Assembly (NCBI GenBank): GCA_035687895.1
Contig: DASRUE010000061.1
Coordinates: 1-15,408 of the forward strand
Length of the DNA stretch: 15,408 nucleotides
Origin: JAERML01 sp035687895
Lineage (GTDB): Bacteria; Bacteroidota; Ignavibacteria; UBA10030; UBA6906
Reading direction: 5' to 3'
Below the pieces are notes generated by a model, which worked only from the letters and a program-made list of their open reading frames with translations, did no database searches and was not told the origin of the DNA. Position numbers and translations under genes: made by a program. Below, in pieces: positions 7,202 through 15,095 of this stretch; the stretch's first letter is position 1, and every line of letters begins with the position of its first letter.

Positions 7202-9082
7202 ATGATCATGTTTCGCCTCGCAAGTGTCGCAGCGCTTCTCGTGTTTGCATTGGGAAGCGTGTATCCTCAAACCCCGGATGCTGCTGTGAAGTTTCGTCTG
7301 GCACAGAGCTACGAGCAGGCGGGGAACTTCGAGGATGCTGCGACACTCTACAAAGAGTTGCTGGCAAAGGATCAGTCGAACTTCGTGTATGTCGATGCAC
7401 TCCGGCGCGTCTACATGCAGTTGAAGCGATATGACGATGCCATTATTCTCCTGAAGAACCGCCTTGCTGCTGCTCCAGGTGACGCGAATACGCGCGCGGT
7501 CCTTGGAGGTGTTTACTATAAAGCTGGCAATGAGAAAGGAGCCCACGCCGAATGGAACGCCACCATCGCATCAGAGCCGGCCAACCCAAATATCTACCGG
7601 ATTGTTGCCAATATTATGATTGAGAACCGGCTACTCGACAAGACGGCGGAGGTGTACCGGAAGGCGCGTATTGCCTGCAGCGATCCCAATCTCTTCACCA
7701 TCGATCTTGCCCAACTCCTTGCCGTCTCCATGGACTACACTGGTGCGACAACGGAATTTATGCGTTGGCTGAAACAGAATCCCACACAGCTTTCGTTCGT
7801 ACAGGGTCGCATGGCGACCTTCACGGGGAAGGAAGAGGGACGAATAGCTGCTCTGGATGCAGTGCATGCAGAAATTGTGCGGGAGGAGAACCCGCGTCTT
7901 TATGAACTTCTCGGGTGGCTTCATCTTGAAGGGAAGAACTTTGCGGATGCTCTTGAAGCCTATAAAACGCTTGACAGGATAACGAACGCCCGCGGTGGAC
8001 AGATCTATGCCTTTGCAGAAAGGGCTTTCAAAGAAAAGGCGTTTGCCGTGGCTGCACGTGCTTACAAAGAAGCCATCGATATGCCCATTGCCCAACAGCG
8101 ACTTCCGTACGCCAAGTACGGGTATGCATGTTCCCTTAAGGAGCTAACAACGCTTGCAGATACGCTGGCGACATTTCCTTCCGGTGGAAGCGAACAACAG
8201 TCGAACCGATATCCAGTAACGGAATCCCGCCCGCAGTACTCGGGTGCCATCGGATATTTCCAGGAGATCATCAAGGAGTATCCTCGCTCGGAGTTCTCAG
8301 CCAGGTCGTACTTCCAAATTGGAATGATTCAATTCGAGAAGTACTTTGACCTCGACGCCGCCCTCGCTTCGTTTCAACACGTGGAGGAGGAACTGCCTGG
8401 CCTTGCGGTGGTCCAACATGATGTGACGTTGACAATCGGTGACGTGTTAACCGCGAAGGGCGATACGGCTCAGGCGGCGGCCCGGTTCGCGCGGGTATTG
8501 AACACGCCCACAGCTACGCCCGATCAGACAGATGAAGCCAGCTACCGGATTGCTGAGTTGGAATATTTCGGTGGACGGTTTCAGGATGCGATCAGGCGTC
8601 TCGGTGAAATCACACTGAATCTCAAAGCAGATTATGCGAACGACGCGCTGCAGCTTCTCACATTCCTTCAGGAGAACACCACGACGGCCGAGCTTGCGCT
8701 TCGCGAGTTTGCGCGGGCTGATTTTCTCGCCCGGCAGCGCAAGAACACGGAGGCCATTCCACTGTTCCTACAGATCATCGACCGGTACCCCCAGGCGTTG
8801 CTGGTGGATGATGCGCTGATGAAGATGGCGTCGTTGCAGGCGCAGGCGCGCATGTTCACCGATGCGATCGCCTCGTATGGGCGGTTGCTCTCACAATTCA
8901 AAGAAAGCAGCATCGCTCTGGACATAGCGCAGTTCAACATCGGAGAGATCTACCAGTTCGGCATGAATGACATTCCCAATGCGATGAAGTCGTACGAGCA
9001 ACTGCTGTCGGGCTTCCCGCAGTCGATTCATGCGACAACGGCGAGAAAGAGGATCAGAGAGTTGAGGGGAGACTCGTTGTAG
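7202..9082 (+). CDS. Exported tetratricopeptide-repeat protein
   Basis: This is a 626-residue protein with a signal peptide (residues 1 to about 23, MIMFRLASVAALLVF through YPQ) and no lipobox cysteine, so it is predicted periplasmic. Almost the whole mature length is helical TPR-type repeats. Clear units include 'AQSYEQAGNFEDAATLYKEL' near residues 31-50, a run at roughly 235-285, and C-terminal units of the YbgF/BamD style ('AIGYFQEIIKEYPRSEFSARSY' and 'AIPLFLQIIDRYPQA'), where each Tyr-Pro turn precedes a new repeat. Such proteins act as scaffolds at the envelope; the partner is unknown. The start is ATG at 7202, with ATG 7208 as an alternative two codons in; neither has a visible Shine-Dalgarno. 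It is first of five co-directional exported genes; the M16 peptidase starts 77 nt after its stop. Confidence 0.92.
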   Translation: MIMFRLASVAALLVFALGSVYPQTPDAAVKFRLAQSYEQAGNFEDAATLYKELLAKDQSNFVYVDALRRVYMQLKRYDDAIILLKNRLAAAPGDANTRAVLGGVYYKAGNEKGAHAEWNATIASEPANPNIYRIVANIMIENRLLDKTAEVYRKARIACSDPNLFTIDLAQLLAVSMDYTGATTEFMRWLKQNPTQLSFVQGRMATFTGKEEGRIAALDAVHAEIVREENPRLYELLGWLHLEGKNFADALEAYKTLDRITNARGGQIYAFAERAFKEKAFAVAARAYKEAIDMPIAQQRLPYAKYGYACSLKELTTLADTLATFPSGGSEQQSNRYPVTESRPQYSGAIGYFQEIIKEYPRSEFSARSYFQIGMIQFEKYFDLDAALASFQHVEEELPGLAVVQHDVTLTIGDVLTAKGDTAQAAARFARVLNTPTATPDQTDEASYRIAELEYFGGRFQDAIRRLGEITLNLKADYANDALQLLTFLQENTTTAELALREFARADFLARQRKNTEAIPLFLQIIDRYPQALLVDDALMKMASLQAQARMFTDAIASYGRLLSQFKESSIALDIAQFNIGEIYQFGMNDIPNAMKSYEQLLSGFPQSIHATTARKRIRELRGDSL

Positions 9083-9159
9083 GGACGCGTCACGTGGAAG
9101 ATGTTCAGCGCGCTCCAAACACTATTCATATTCCTAACAGCATTGCACGGAGACAGTAT

Positions 9160-10491
9160 ATGCAAAGGTTCATGCTCGCGGTGTTCCTGGTTCTCGCCCC
9201 AACAATCCTTTTTGCACAGTCAATTGACACCAAGGAGTTCATGCTGAAGAACGGGCTGAAAGTGGTGATGGTGGAAGATCATACTGTGCCCAGTGTGTGC
9301 TTCGCGATTGCATTCCATGTTGGCAGCCGGAACGAACGACAGGGCATCACAGGTATTTCACATTTGTTTGAGCACATGATGTTCAATGGCTCGAAGAATT
9401 ATAAGCCGACTGTGTTCGATCAGATTCTCGAGGCGGGCGGGGGCTACTCCAACGCATACACAAGCAACGATATCACGTTTTACTACGAAGAGTTCAACCC
9501 AGATCTTCTCGACAAGGTCCTCGACATGGAGGCGGACAGGATGCGCTCCCTGAAGATCGACACGTCGAACCTCGAGCAGGAACGGGGGATCGTGAAGGAA
9601 GAACGCCGCGTCTCCACCGACAACAATGTTCGGAGCAAGATGTTTGAAGATCTGTACGCCGCGTCGTTTGTCGCGCATCCCTACCACAATCCGGTTGTCG
9701 GGTGGATGGGAGATCTCAACAACATCACTCTACAGGATGCGCGGGACTATTTCAAGAGGTTCTACGCTCCGAACAATGCCACCGTTATTGTCGTCGGAGA
9801 CTTCGATTCGAAGTCGCTCCGCCCGAAGATGGAGAAGCTCTTTTCTTCGATCCCCAAGCAGGCGTCACCACGGCAGGTAAACAACGCCGAACCGGAGCAA
9901 GAGGGGGAACGTCGGTTGATGCTGCACAAGGCGGCGGAGCTTCCGGCTGTTGCCATTGGATTCAAAGGAGCCCCCGTCTCATCGCCTGATTTCTATGCAT
10001 TGCAGGTGGTCTCGGCGATTCTCTCTCGCGGACAGAGTTCGAGGTTGTATAACAAGCTCGTCTACGAGGATGAGATCTGTACCGAAATCGGCGCGGGAAT
10101 GGATGAGTACATCGATCCGGGCCTTTTCTCAATATTCGCGCAGATGCAGCCCGGGAAGAAGGTGGCTGATGCGGAGGAGGACATCTATGAAATCCTCAAT
10201 GAGATAGCCGAGAAGGGAGTCACGGACGAAGAGCTGCACAAGGCCCTCAACACTGTGCAGACGGATTACGTGGGAGAGTTCAAGACAAACGTCGGTATTG
10301 CCGGACGGCTTGGGTATTACGAAGTGGTCCACGGTGACTACAAGACATCATTCAAAGTTCTCGACCAATACACCAAAGTGACCATCGACGACATCAAGAG
10401 GGTCGTGCGGCAATATCTCAACGATCGGAAGCGGACGGTCATCATTCTTGTGCCCGAAAAATCGGGCGAATCAAGTTCATCGACAAACTAA
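9160..10491 (+). CDS. M16 family zinc peptidase (catalytic subunit)
   Basis: This 443-residue exported peptidase of the M16B type (processing-peptidase-like) has an N-terminal hydrophobic segment ending LFAQ as its signal peptide. The inverted zinc motif is complete: H68-L-F-E71-H72. The distal ligand E148 falls 76 residues after H72, the spacing known for this family. The C-terminal half is the second M16 domain ('SAILSRGQSSRLYNKLV' near residues 285-305), but the Arg/Tyr pair typical of the partner chain is absent. The start is ATG at 9160, preceded by GGAG with 7-nt spacing. An in-frame ATG at 9094 would add 22 residues before the signal peptide with no ribosome site, so it was rejected. 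The stop at 10491 lies 17 nt before the start of its M16 homologue, which supports a heterodimer. Confidence 0.96.
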   Translation: MQRFMLAVFLVLAPTILFAQSIDTKEFMLKNGLKVVMVEDHTVPSVCFAIAFHVGSRNERQGITGISHLFEHMMFNGSKNYKPTVFDQILEAGGGYSNAYTSNDITFYYEEFNPDLLDKVLDMEADRMRSLKIDTSNLEQERGIVKEERRVSTDNNVRSKMFEDLYAASFVAHPYHNPVVGWMGDLNNITLQDARDYFKRFYAPNNATVIVVGDFDSKSLRPKMEKLFSSIPKQASPRQVNNAEPEQEGERRLMLHKAAELPAVAIGFKGAPVSSPDFYALQVVSAILSRGQSSRLYNKLVYEDEICTEIGAGMDEYIDPGLFSIFAQMQPGKKVADAEEDIYEILNEIAEKGVTDEELHKALNTVQTDYVGEFKTNVGIAGRLGYYEVVHGDYKTSFKVLDQYTKVTIDDIKRVVRQYLNDRKRTVIILVPEKSGESSSSTN

Positions 10492-10508
10492 CATTGGGAA
10501 TCTCAACA

Positions 10509-11882
10509 ATGCGGCGGACTTTTGTCATCTCACTCATTCTTCTTGCGGCCGCGGCGTTTGGCCAGCAGATTCATGTTCCACCAACAACACGACAGACTCT
10601 CGATAACGGTCTCACCGTCATCCTGATGGAATATCGGAAGGTTCCCATCGTCTATTTCCGTCTGGTGGCACGGGGAGGCTCGGCACAGGATCCTGCGGGA
10701 GTGGAGGGGGTTGCCGGCCTGACGACTGCTCTGATGCGTGAAGGGACAACCACACGCAGCTCGACAGAGATATCCAACACGATCGATTTCATTGGAGGCT
10801 CTCTCTCTGTCGACGCCGGGCTGGAGTACTGTGCTGCCAACTCCGAGGTTCTGGCGAAGGACGTTGATACGGGCCTCGACTTGTTCTCCGATGTGATCCT
10901 CCGTCCGTCGTTTCCGGACGAGGAAATCGAGCGGCAACGAAAACAATCCCTGGCTGGTCTGGATGCAGTGAAGGAAAATCCGCGCAGCATTGCCTCCATT
11001 ACATTCTCGAAGAACGTCTATGGCGGGCACCCGTACGGCCACCAATCGTTTGGCACGAGATCCTCCCTGGAGATGTTGACGAAACGGGATCTGCTTGAGT
11101 TCTACCGGAAGGTCTTCGTCCCGGACAACTCCATTCTTGTTGTTGTCGGAGACTTCAAGGTTGCAGAGATGCACAATAAGATCCGGACTGCGTTCGGTAG
11201 CTGGGCTGCCGCCGGGAAAGTGGATCTGACCTTGCCTCCTCCTGCCATGCTGCGGGGGAGGAAGGTTGTTCTCGTCGACAAGGCCGATGCAACACAAACA
11301 CAGATCAGGGTCGGGAACACCGGCGTGGACATCAAACATCCGGACTACATCGCGATCACGGTGGCAAATACGATCTTCGGTGGCGGCTTTACTTCGCGAC
11401 TCAATGATGAACTCCGGGTGAAGAGGAGTCTCACCTACGGGGCGGGAAGCGGGTTTGCGGCGAACCTTGCTGGCGGGAGCTACAGTATCTCGACGTTTAC
11501 CAAAAATGAAACGATCAAGGAAACCATGGACGTCATTCTTGAGGAACTGAAGAAGTTTCGCGAGAAGGGGGCGACCCGTGAGGAACGGGAAAAGGCGCAG
11601 AACTATATGGCCGGGAACTTTGCACGGAGCCTCCAGACTCCGGAGGCGCTTGCTTCTCGCATGACGGACATTGAGTTGTACGGATTTCCCAAGGACTACC
11701 TGGAGACATACATCAAGAAAATCAAAGCGGTGTCCCTGTCAGATGTTCAGCGCGCGGCGAGAACATACTTTCTTCTGGATGATCTGTTAATGGTGTTTGT
11801 TGCTCCCGCCCAACACATAATGCCTGTGGCGGAACCCTACGGCCCTGTGAGTGTTGTGGATTTGAAGGATGCCGTTCAGTAG
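10509..11882 (+). CDS. M16 family peptidase homologue, non-catalytic partner subunit
   Basis: This 457-residue exported M16B-type protein has a signal peptide (MRRTFVISLILLAAAAFGQQ). At the position of the zinc motif it reads G70-L-T-T-A74 in place of HxxEH, so it cannot bind catalytic zinc. In the C-terminal domain it keeps R303 and Y310 seven residues apart in 'DELRVKRSLTYGAG', the R/Y pair that binds the substrate backbone in known M16B partners. This is the reverse of the upstream gene and fits a two-chain active peptidase. The start is ATG at 10509. TTG at 10494 is in frame and closer to the upstream stop but would add five residues before the signal peptide. Intergenic spacing on both sides is short, so it is operonic. 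Confidence 0.95.
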   Translation: MRRTFVISLILLAAAAFGQQIHVPPTTRQTLDNGLTVILMEYRKVPIVYFRLVARGGSAQDPAGVEGVAGLTTALMREGTTTRSSTEISNTIDFIGGSLSVDAGLEYCAANSEVLAKDVDTGLDLFSDVILRPSFPDEEIERQRKQSLAGLDAVKENPRSIASITFSKNVYGGHPYGHQSFGTRSSLEMLTKRDLLEFYRKVFVPDNSILVVVGDFKVAEMHNKIRTAFGSWAAAGKVDLTLPPPAMLRGRKVVLVDKADATQTQIRVGNTGVDIKHPDYIAITVANTIFGGGFTSRLNDELRVKRSLTYGAGSGFAANLAGGSYSISTFTKNETIKETMDVILEELKKFREKGATREEREKAQNYMAGNFARSLQTPEALASRMTDIELYGFPKDYLETYIKKIKAVSLSDVQRAARTYFLLDDLLMVFVAPAQHIMPVAEPYGPVSVVDLKDAVQ

Positions 11883-11903
11883 TCAGTGAAGGAGAAGAGG
11901 ATT

Positions 11904-13184
11904 GTGAGGATAATGCTAGGATTCTTTCGCGTGATGATCTGGGTGATGCTGCTCTGGAGCGGCGCGTCCGCGCAGCAGAAGATTCTCATCTTCATGGACC
12001 TCCAGCAGACCGACCATTTGAAGGCGTATGGCATTGCGTACTGGGCCCTCACGAAGGGGATCGAGATTGACTGGCTGCTGAATTACCGCGGCGGCTCGTT
12101 CATGCTGGACAACCACGACGTGGTCGCATCGGAGTGCCGGATCCGCGGTGTGGCGTTTGCCGGGCTCACCGGCGCTGACGCGGCACAGATCTACGCCGAG
12201 GTCCAACGTGAAGATAACAACATGGACGTGGTGCGCCTCGAAAAAGCCCCACGCGTTGCTGTCTATGTTCCACCCGGGTTCCAGCCATGGGATGATGCGG
12301 TGACTCTTGCACTCGAGTACGCGGAGATCAAGTACGACAAGCTGTGGGACGATGAGGTGATGAAGGGGAAGCTCTTCGAGTACGACTGGCTCCACCTGCA
12401 TCACGAGGATTTCACCGGCCAGTACGGAAAGTTCTACGCCTCATTTGCCAACGCAAGCTGGTATGTCGAACAGCAGGTGACGCTGGAGAAGAAAGCCCGC
12501 GAGCTTGGCTTCAAGAAGGTTTCCGATCTGAAGAAAGCGGTGGCGCGAAACATCAAGGAGTACATCGCCAACGGCGGGTTCATGTTCGCCATGTGTTCCG
12601 CTACCGATACATACGATATCGCCCTTGCCGCGGAAAATGTCGACATATGCGACGTGATGTACGATGGCGATCCGCCTGATGTCAACGCACAGCGGAGGCT
12701 GGATTTCTCCAGCACACTTGCATTCACAGACTTTACGCTTGAGAAGAATCCGCTCCGGTACGAATACTCGGACATCGACCAGCCGCCGAGCGATTTGCTC
12801 GGACTGCAGAATCCCGAGACCGACTACTTTACACTCTTTGAATTCTCCGCCAAGTTCGATCCGGTGCCAACGATGCTGACGCAGAACCACGTCAACGTGC
12901 TGAAGGGATTCCTGGGACAGACGACGAATTTCAAGAAGAGCTCGATCAAGAAAACCGTGACAATCCTTGCGGAGAAGGAAGGGTTCGACCAGGTCCGGTA
13001 CCTTCATGGCAACTACGGTCGGGGGACGTTCACCTTCTACGGTGGCCATGACCCGGAGGACTACCAGCATGCTGTGGGCGATCCTCCCACAGACCTTTCG
13101 CTGCACAAGAATTCACCGGGTTACCGGCTGATCCTGAACAATATTCTGTTTCCAGCGGCGAAAAAGAAACAACAGAAAACTTAA
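11904..13184 (+). CDS. Exported GATase1-like protein (often labelled asparagine synthetase B)
   Basis: This protein of about 426 residues has a signal peptide ending GASAQ and a conserved opening 'ILIFMDLQQTDHLKAYGIAYW'. From memory, close relatives in Bacteroidota carry the name asparagine synthetase B, but I see no N-terminal Cys nucleophile and no ATP-pyrophosphatase loop, so the name looks wrong. Near residue 231 the elbow 'GGFMFAMCSATD' resembles the nucleophilic Cys of class-I glutamine amidotransferase or ThuA-like folds. H382 in 'FYGGHDPEDYQH' could be its partner. The substrate is unknown, and the catalytic assignment is inference. The start is uncertain among GTG 11886, GTG 11904 and ATG 11913. 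GTG 11904 was chosen because AAGGAG lies 9 nt upstream; all three keep the signal peptide. It follows the M16 partner by 21 nt. Confidence 0.82.
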   Translation: MRIMLGFFRVMIWVMLLWSGASAQQKILIFMDLQQTDHLKAYGIAYWALTKGIEIDWLLNYRGGSFMLDNHDVVASECRIRGVAFAGLTGADAAQIYAEVQREDNNMDVVRLEKAPRVAVYVPPGFQPWDDAVTLALEYAEIKYDKLWDDEVMKGKLFEYDWLHLHHEDFTGQYGKFYASFANASWYVEQQVTLEKKARELGFKKVSDLKKAVARNIKEYIANGGFMFAMCSATDTYDIALAAENVDICDVMYDGDPPDVNAQRRLDFSSTLAFTDFTLEKNPLRYEYSDIDQPPSDLLGLQNPETDYFTLFEFSAKFDPVPTMLTQNHVNVLKGFLGQTTNFKKSSIKKTVTILAEKEGFDQVRYLHGNYGRGTFTFYGGHDPEDYQHAVGDPPTDLSLHKNSPGYRLILNNILFPAAKKKQQKT

Positions 13185-13223
13185 AGACAACATCTCAATC
13201 ACCAATCACCATCAGGAGAACAC

Positions 13224-13832
13224 ATGCGAAGAACACTGCTCCTTTCTCTTCTCACCATCGGTCTTTCCTCGTCGGCTTTTGCTGCCGGTCCCGTCCGTTT
13301 CGGGCTGCACGGCAACGCGGCGTTTTTGAATGTCCCCGAGCCCCTCAAGGAAGCCTACGGCTTCGGCTACGGCGGTGGCGCGCACCTGGACATCAGCCTG
13401 CTTGTCCTCAGCATCCGCGTCAGCGGCGACTACATTTCCTTCCCAATCGATGAGGGGAAGTTCAAGGCCATTCTTGCTGCGGGCGGACTCAACGCCTCCG
13501 ACTTTCAATTCGACGGCGGACGCATCGGCATCCTCTCGTTTGCCGTCAATGGCAAGATGGGCTTCCCGGTTCCCGTCTTCTCGCCATACATTACGGCTGG
13601 CGCCGGCCTTGCCAGCATAAGCGTGTCGGATTTGTCGATCAGGTATCAGGGCCAACCGGTTGTTTCTGCAGCAGGTCAGAAGGCAGAAACAAAGTTCTCC
13701 ATCAATGTGGGCGTGGGCGCCGATCTGGATATCATTGTGGCAACGCTCTTCATCGAGGCGAAGTACACACTCATCTTCACCGAAGGAGAGTCGAGCTCCT
13801 ATGTGCCGGTGACGCTGGGGATTACGTTCTAG
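13224..13832 (+). CDS. Small outer-membrane beta-barrel protein
   Basis: This 202-residue protein has a signal peptide (residues 1-21, ending FAA). Short amphipathic beta strands separated by Gly-rich turns run throughout ('YGFGYGGGAHLDISLLVLSI', 'FSPYITAGAGLASISV'). The last strand 'PVTLGITF' ends in Phe, the usual BAM-recognition terminus of outer-membrane barrels. About eight strands would fit the length, as in OmpA-like or OmpW-like barrels, but I do not recognise the family. A good AGGAG lies 7 nt before the ATG. The gene follows the GATase-like gene by 39 nt without a visible terminator and is the last gene before the terminator at 13857, so it probably belongs to the same operon. Confidence 0.85.
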   Translation: MRRTLLLSLLTIGLSSSAFAAGPVRFGLHGNAAFLNVPEPLKEAYGFGYGGGAHLDISLLVLSIRVSGDYISFPIDEGKFKAILAAGGLNASDFQFDGGRIGILSFAVNGKMGFPVPVFSPYITAGAGLASISVSDLSIRYQGQPVVSAAGQKAETKFSINVGVGADLDIIVATLFIEAKYTLIFTEGESSSYVPVTLGITF

Positions 13833-13856
13833 CAGGATTCTTCCGCTGGTGTTGAT

Positions 13857-13890
13857 AAAGGCGGGGTCACGAGACTCCGCCTTTCGTTTT
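13857..13890 (+). terminator. Intrinsic terminator ending the TPR/M16 operon
   Basis: AAAGGCGGGGTC (13857-13868) pairs with GACTCCGCCTTT (13873-13884), a 12-bp stem with one G-T wobble and a 4-nt loop ACGA, followed by CGTTTT. It starts 24 nt after the barrel stop. The convergent HD gene stops at 13890, so the hairpin lies directly downstream of both genes. On the minus strand the following T-tract is short, so termination in that direction may be weaker. Confidence 0.9.
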
Positions 13891-14552
13891 CACGTCTTAC
13901 CGCCCCACTCCCTCATGAATCTCGCGAGGAATGCTTCCATGTACGCGTGTCGCTCTTCGGCGAGCGCACGTGCTGTTGCGGTGTTCATCAGGTTTTTGAG
14001 GAGGAGAAGCTTCTCGTGGAAATGGTTGATCGTCGTTCCGTTGGCGTTCTTGTATTCCTCAAATGACTTGTGGAGAGTTGGGAGAATGTCCGGGTTGTAT
14101 AGCTCCTGCCCCCTGTGTCCGCCATAGGCAAAGGCACGGGCAATGCCAATTGCACCAAGAGCATCAAGTCTATCCGCATCCTGCACCACCATCCCTTCCT
14201 TTGTCCGCATCCTCGTCTTCACCCCTGCACCCTTGAAGGACAGGTCGTGGATGATCTCGCAGACATGATCAATCACCGCCTTCTCCACCCCGATCTTTTC
14301 AAGCCATACTCTTGCTTCACGAGGTCCGGCAGTTTCATCACCGCCGTGGAATTTCCAGTCGGCGATGTCGTGCAGTAGCGCGGCTAACTCGACTCTGAAA
14401 GGATCGGCATTTTCCTGTTTCGCAATCCGTATTGCCATTTGCCGCACCCGCTGGATGTGCCACCAGTCGTGGCCGGTTCCCTCGCCGGTGAGCTTCTGCT
14501 TTACGTGCGCGGCTGTCTGTTCGACAATGTGTTGCGAGTTTGTCGCGTTCAT
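13890..14552 (-). CDS. HD-domain phosphohydrolase (YedJ/YpgQ-like)
   Basis: This 220-residue cytoplasmic protein with an HD metal-dependent phosphohydrolase domain has no signal peptide. The visible metal ligands are H32 in 'GHDWWHIQRV', H61-D62 in 'LLHDIADWKFHGG', and D127 in 'VVQDADRLDALGAIGIARAF'; H102 in IIHDLSFKG is also conserved in this subgroup. This pattern matches the E. coli YedJ and B. subtilis YpgQ group, which hydrolyse nucleotides. The exact substrate here cannot be told from sequence. The start is ATG at 14552, with a 29-nt leader from the promoter and no good Shine-Dalgarno. It is a single gene, convergent with the barrel gene and divergent from the His/Cys-rich gene. Confidence 0.93.
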   Translation of the reverse strand: MNATNSQHIVEQTAAHVKQKLTGEGTGHDWWHIQRVRQMAIRIAKQENADPFRVELAALLHDIADWKFHGGDETAGPREARVWLEKIGVEKAVIDHVCEIIHDLSFKGAGVKTRMRTKEGMVVQDADRLDALGAIGIARAFAYGGHRGQELYNPDILPTLHKSFEEYKNANGTTINHFHEKLLLLKNLMNTATARALAEERHAYMEAFLARFMREWGGKT

Positions 14553-14587
14553 CCGAATTGAAACGTGAAAAAGGTAGGTGCTTCTTC

Positions 14588-14616
14588 ATAATACTAGAAA
14601 CAATGGGCGAATTCAA
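14588..14616 (-). promoter_or_regulatory. Promoter for the HD-domain gene
   Basis: On the minus strand, TTGAAT (14611-14616) and TATTAT (14588-14593) are separated by exactly 17 nt. Initiation is expected near 14581, giving a leader of about 29 nt before ATG 14552. It is divergent from the promoter at 14633-14661, and the two -35 boxes are 16 nt apart. Confidence 0.55.
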
Positions 14617-14632
14617 GGAGCGGATGATCGTC

Positions 14633-14661
14633 TTGCTTCTCCACCCACAGCGTGCTATATT
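14633..14661 (+). promoter_or_regulatory. Promoter for the His/Cys-rich protein gene
   Basis: TTGCTT (14633-14638) and TATATT (14656-14661) are separated by exactly 17 nt. The -10 ends only 9 nt before the ATG at 14671, so the transcript would be leaderless or carry a leader of 2-4 nt. No Shine-Dalgarno is present, which agrees with that. Confidence 0.5.
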
Positions 14662-14670
14662 GGGACACAC

Positions 14671-15018
14671 ATGAGCCGGGAAGTACGACATATCACCGCA
14701 CAACTGCTCCTCGCGGCATATCTGCTGGCTGGAGGGTTGCTGGAGTTTGCGCACCACGATGGCCACGCAGTGCTTCTCAGATCGCAGCTCGCGGTATCGA
14801 CCCATGACTGCGGGGCGCGCGAAGTTCATATCCCGCTTGACCAGAAACACAACTGTCTTGCCTGCACACAGGCATCGCAACGCATTCTGGCAGAGGCAGC
14901 CGGTTATGCAGGCATAGTCTCTCCACTTATTTATCTTTCACACCCTCCTCAGTTCCGTCAAGAGCCACTCGAGACGGACATCCTCTATTCGGGTAAGCGC
15001 GGTCCTCCCATTTCCTAA
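14671..15018 (+). CDS. Small exported His/Cys-rich protein, possible metal-handling accessory
   Basis: This 115-residue protein has one hydrophobic N-terminal segment (residues 9-25), a signal peptide or membrane anchor. It is followed by a cluster of possible metal ligands: H28, H29, H32, H45, C47, H53, H60, C62 and C65, the last three in 'KHNCLAC'. It ends in RGPPIS. From memory, small His/Cys-rich proteins with an R(G/A)PP tail, including DUF2946-type proteins, often precede outer-membrane metal receptors; that would need a search. The start is ATG at 14671, because the frame's earlier start (14578) would place 31 non-conserved-looking residues before the hydrophobic segment and lies upstream of the promoter. 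The outer-membrane protein gene begins 77 nt after its stop, in the same direction. Confidence 0.75.
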   Translation: MSREVRHITAQLLLAAYLLAGGLLEFAHHDGHAVLLRSQLAVSTHDCGAREVHIPLDQKHNCLACTQASQRILAEAAGYAGIVSPLIYLSHPPQFRQEPLETDILYSGKRGPPIS

Positions 15019-15027
15019 CTCCGTTTC

Positions 15028-15061
15028 ACTGAACCATAACCGATAGAACGTTCAGTTTTTT
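15028..15061 (+). terminator. Hairpin plus T-tract between the His/Cys-rich gene and the outer-membrane protein gene
   Basis: ACTGAAC (15028-15034) and GTTCAGT (15050-15056) form a perfect 7-bp stem with a 15-nt loop, followed by TTTTT (six T in all with the last stem base). The right arm also contains the 8-bp palindrome GAACGTTC (15046-15053). It lies 10 nt after the small gene's stop and 34 nt before the next start. It could be a weak terminator or attenuator, or a repressor site. Confidence 0.5.
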
Positions 15062-15095
15062 ATTGGCAGAACGCCATATCCTGGTGGAGGGATAC

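Noticed and set aside
9104..9132. Possible promoter TTCAGC, 17 nt, CATATT before the M16 genes
   Set aside because: Both boxes are poor matches. The gap is better explained as an intercistronic spacer, although an internal promoter cannot be excluded.
9094..9159. N-terminal extension of the first M16 peptidase from ATG 9094
   Set aside because: It would bury the signal peptide behind 22 hydrophilic residues, and the good GGAG lies before ATG 9160.
10530..11339. Open minus-strand frame of 269 codons opposite the second M16 gene
   Set aside because: It lies wholly within a well-supported M16 gene, has no recognisable domain, and its Cys/His/Arg-rich composition is typical of an antisense shadow.
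12441..13106. Open minus-strand frame of 221 codons opposite the GATase-like gene
   Set aside because: It is antisense to a gene with a signal peptide and conserved motifs, and it has no plausible start context or domain.
13194..13212. Short AATCACC repeats before the small barrel gene
   Set aside because: Two copies of a 7-mer are too few and too short to be a CRISPR or meaningful repeat array.
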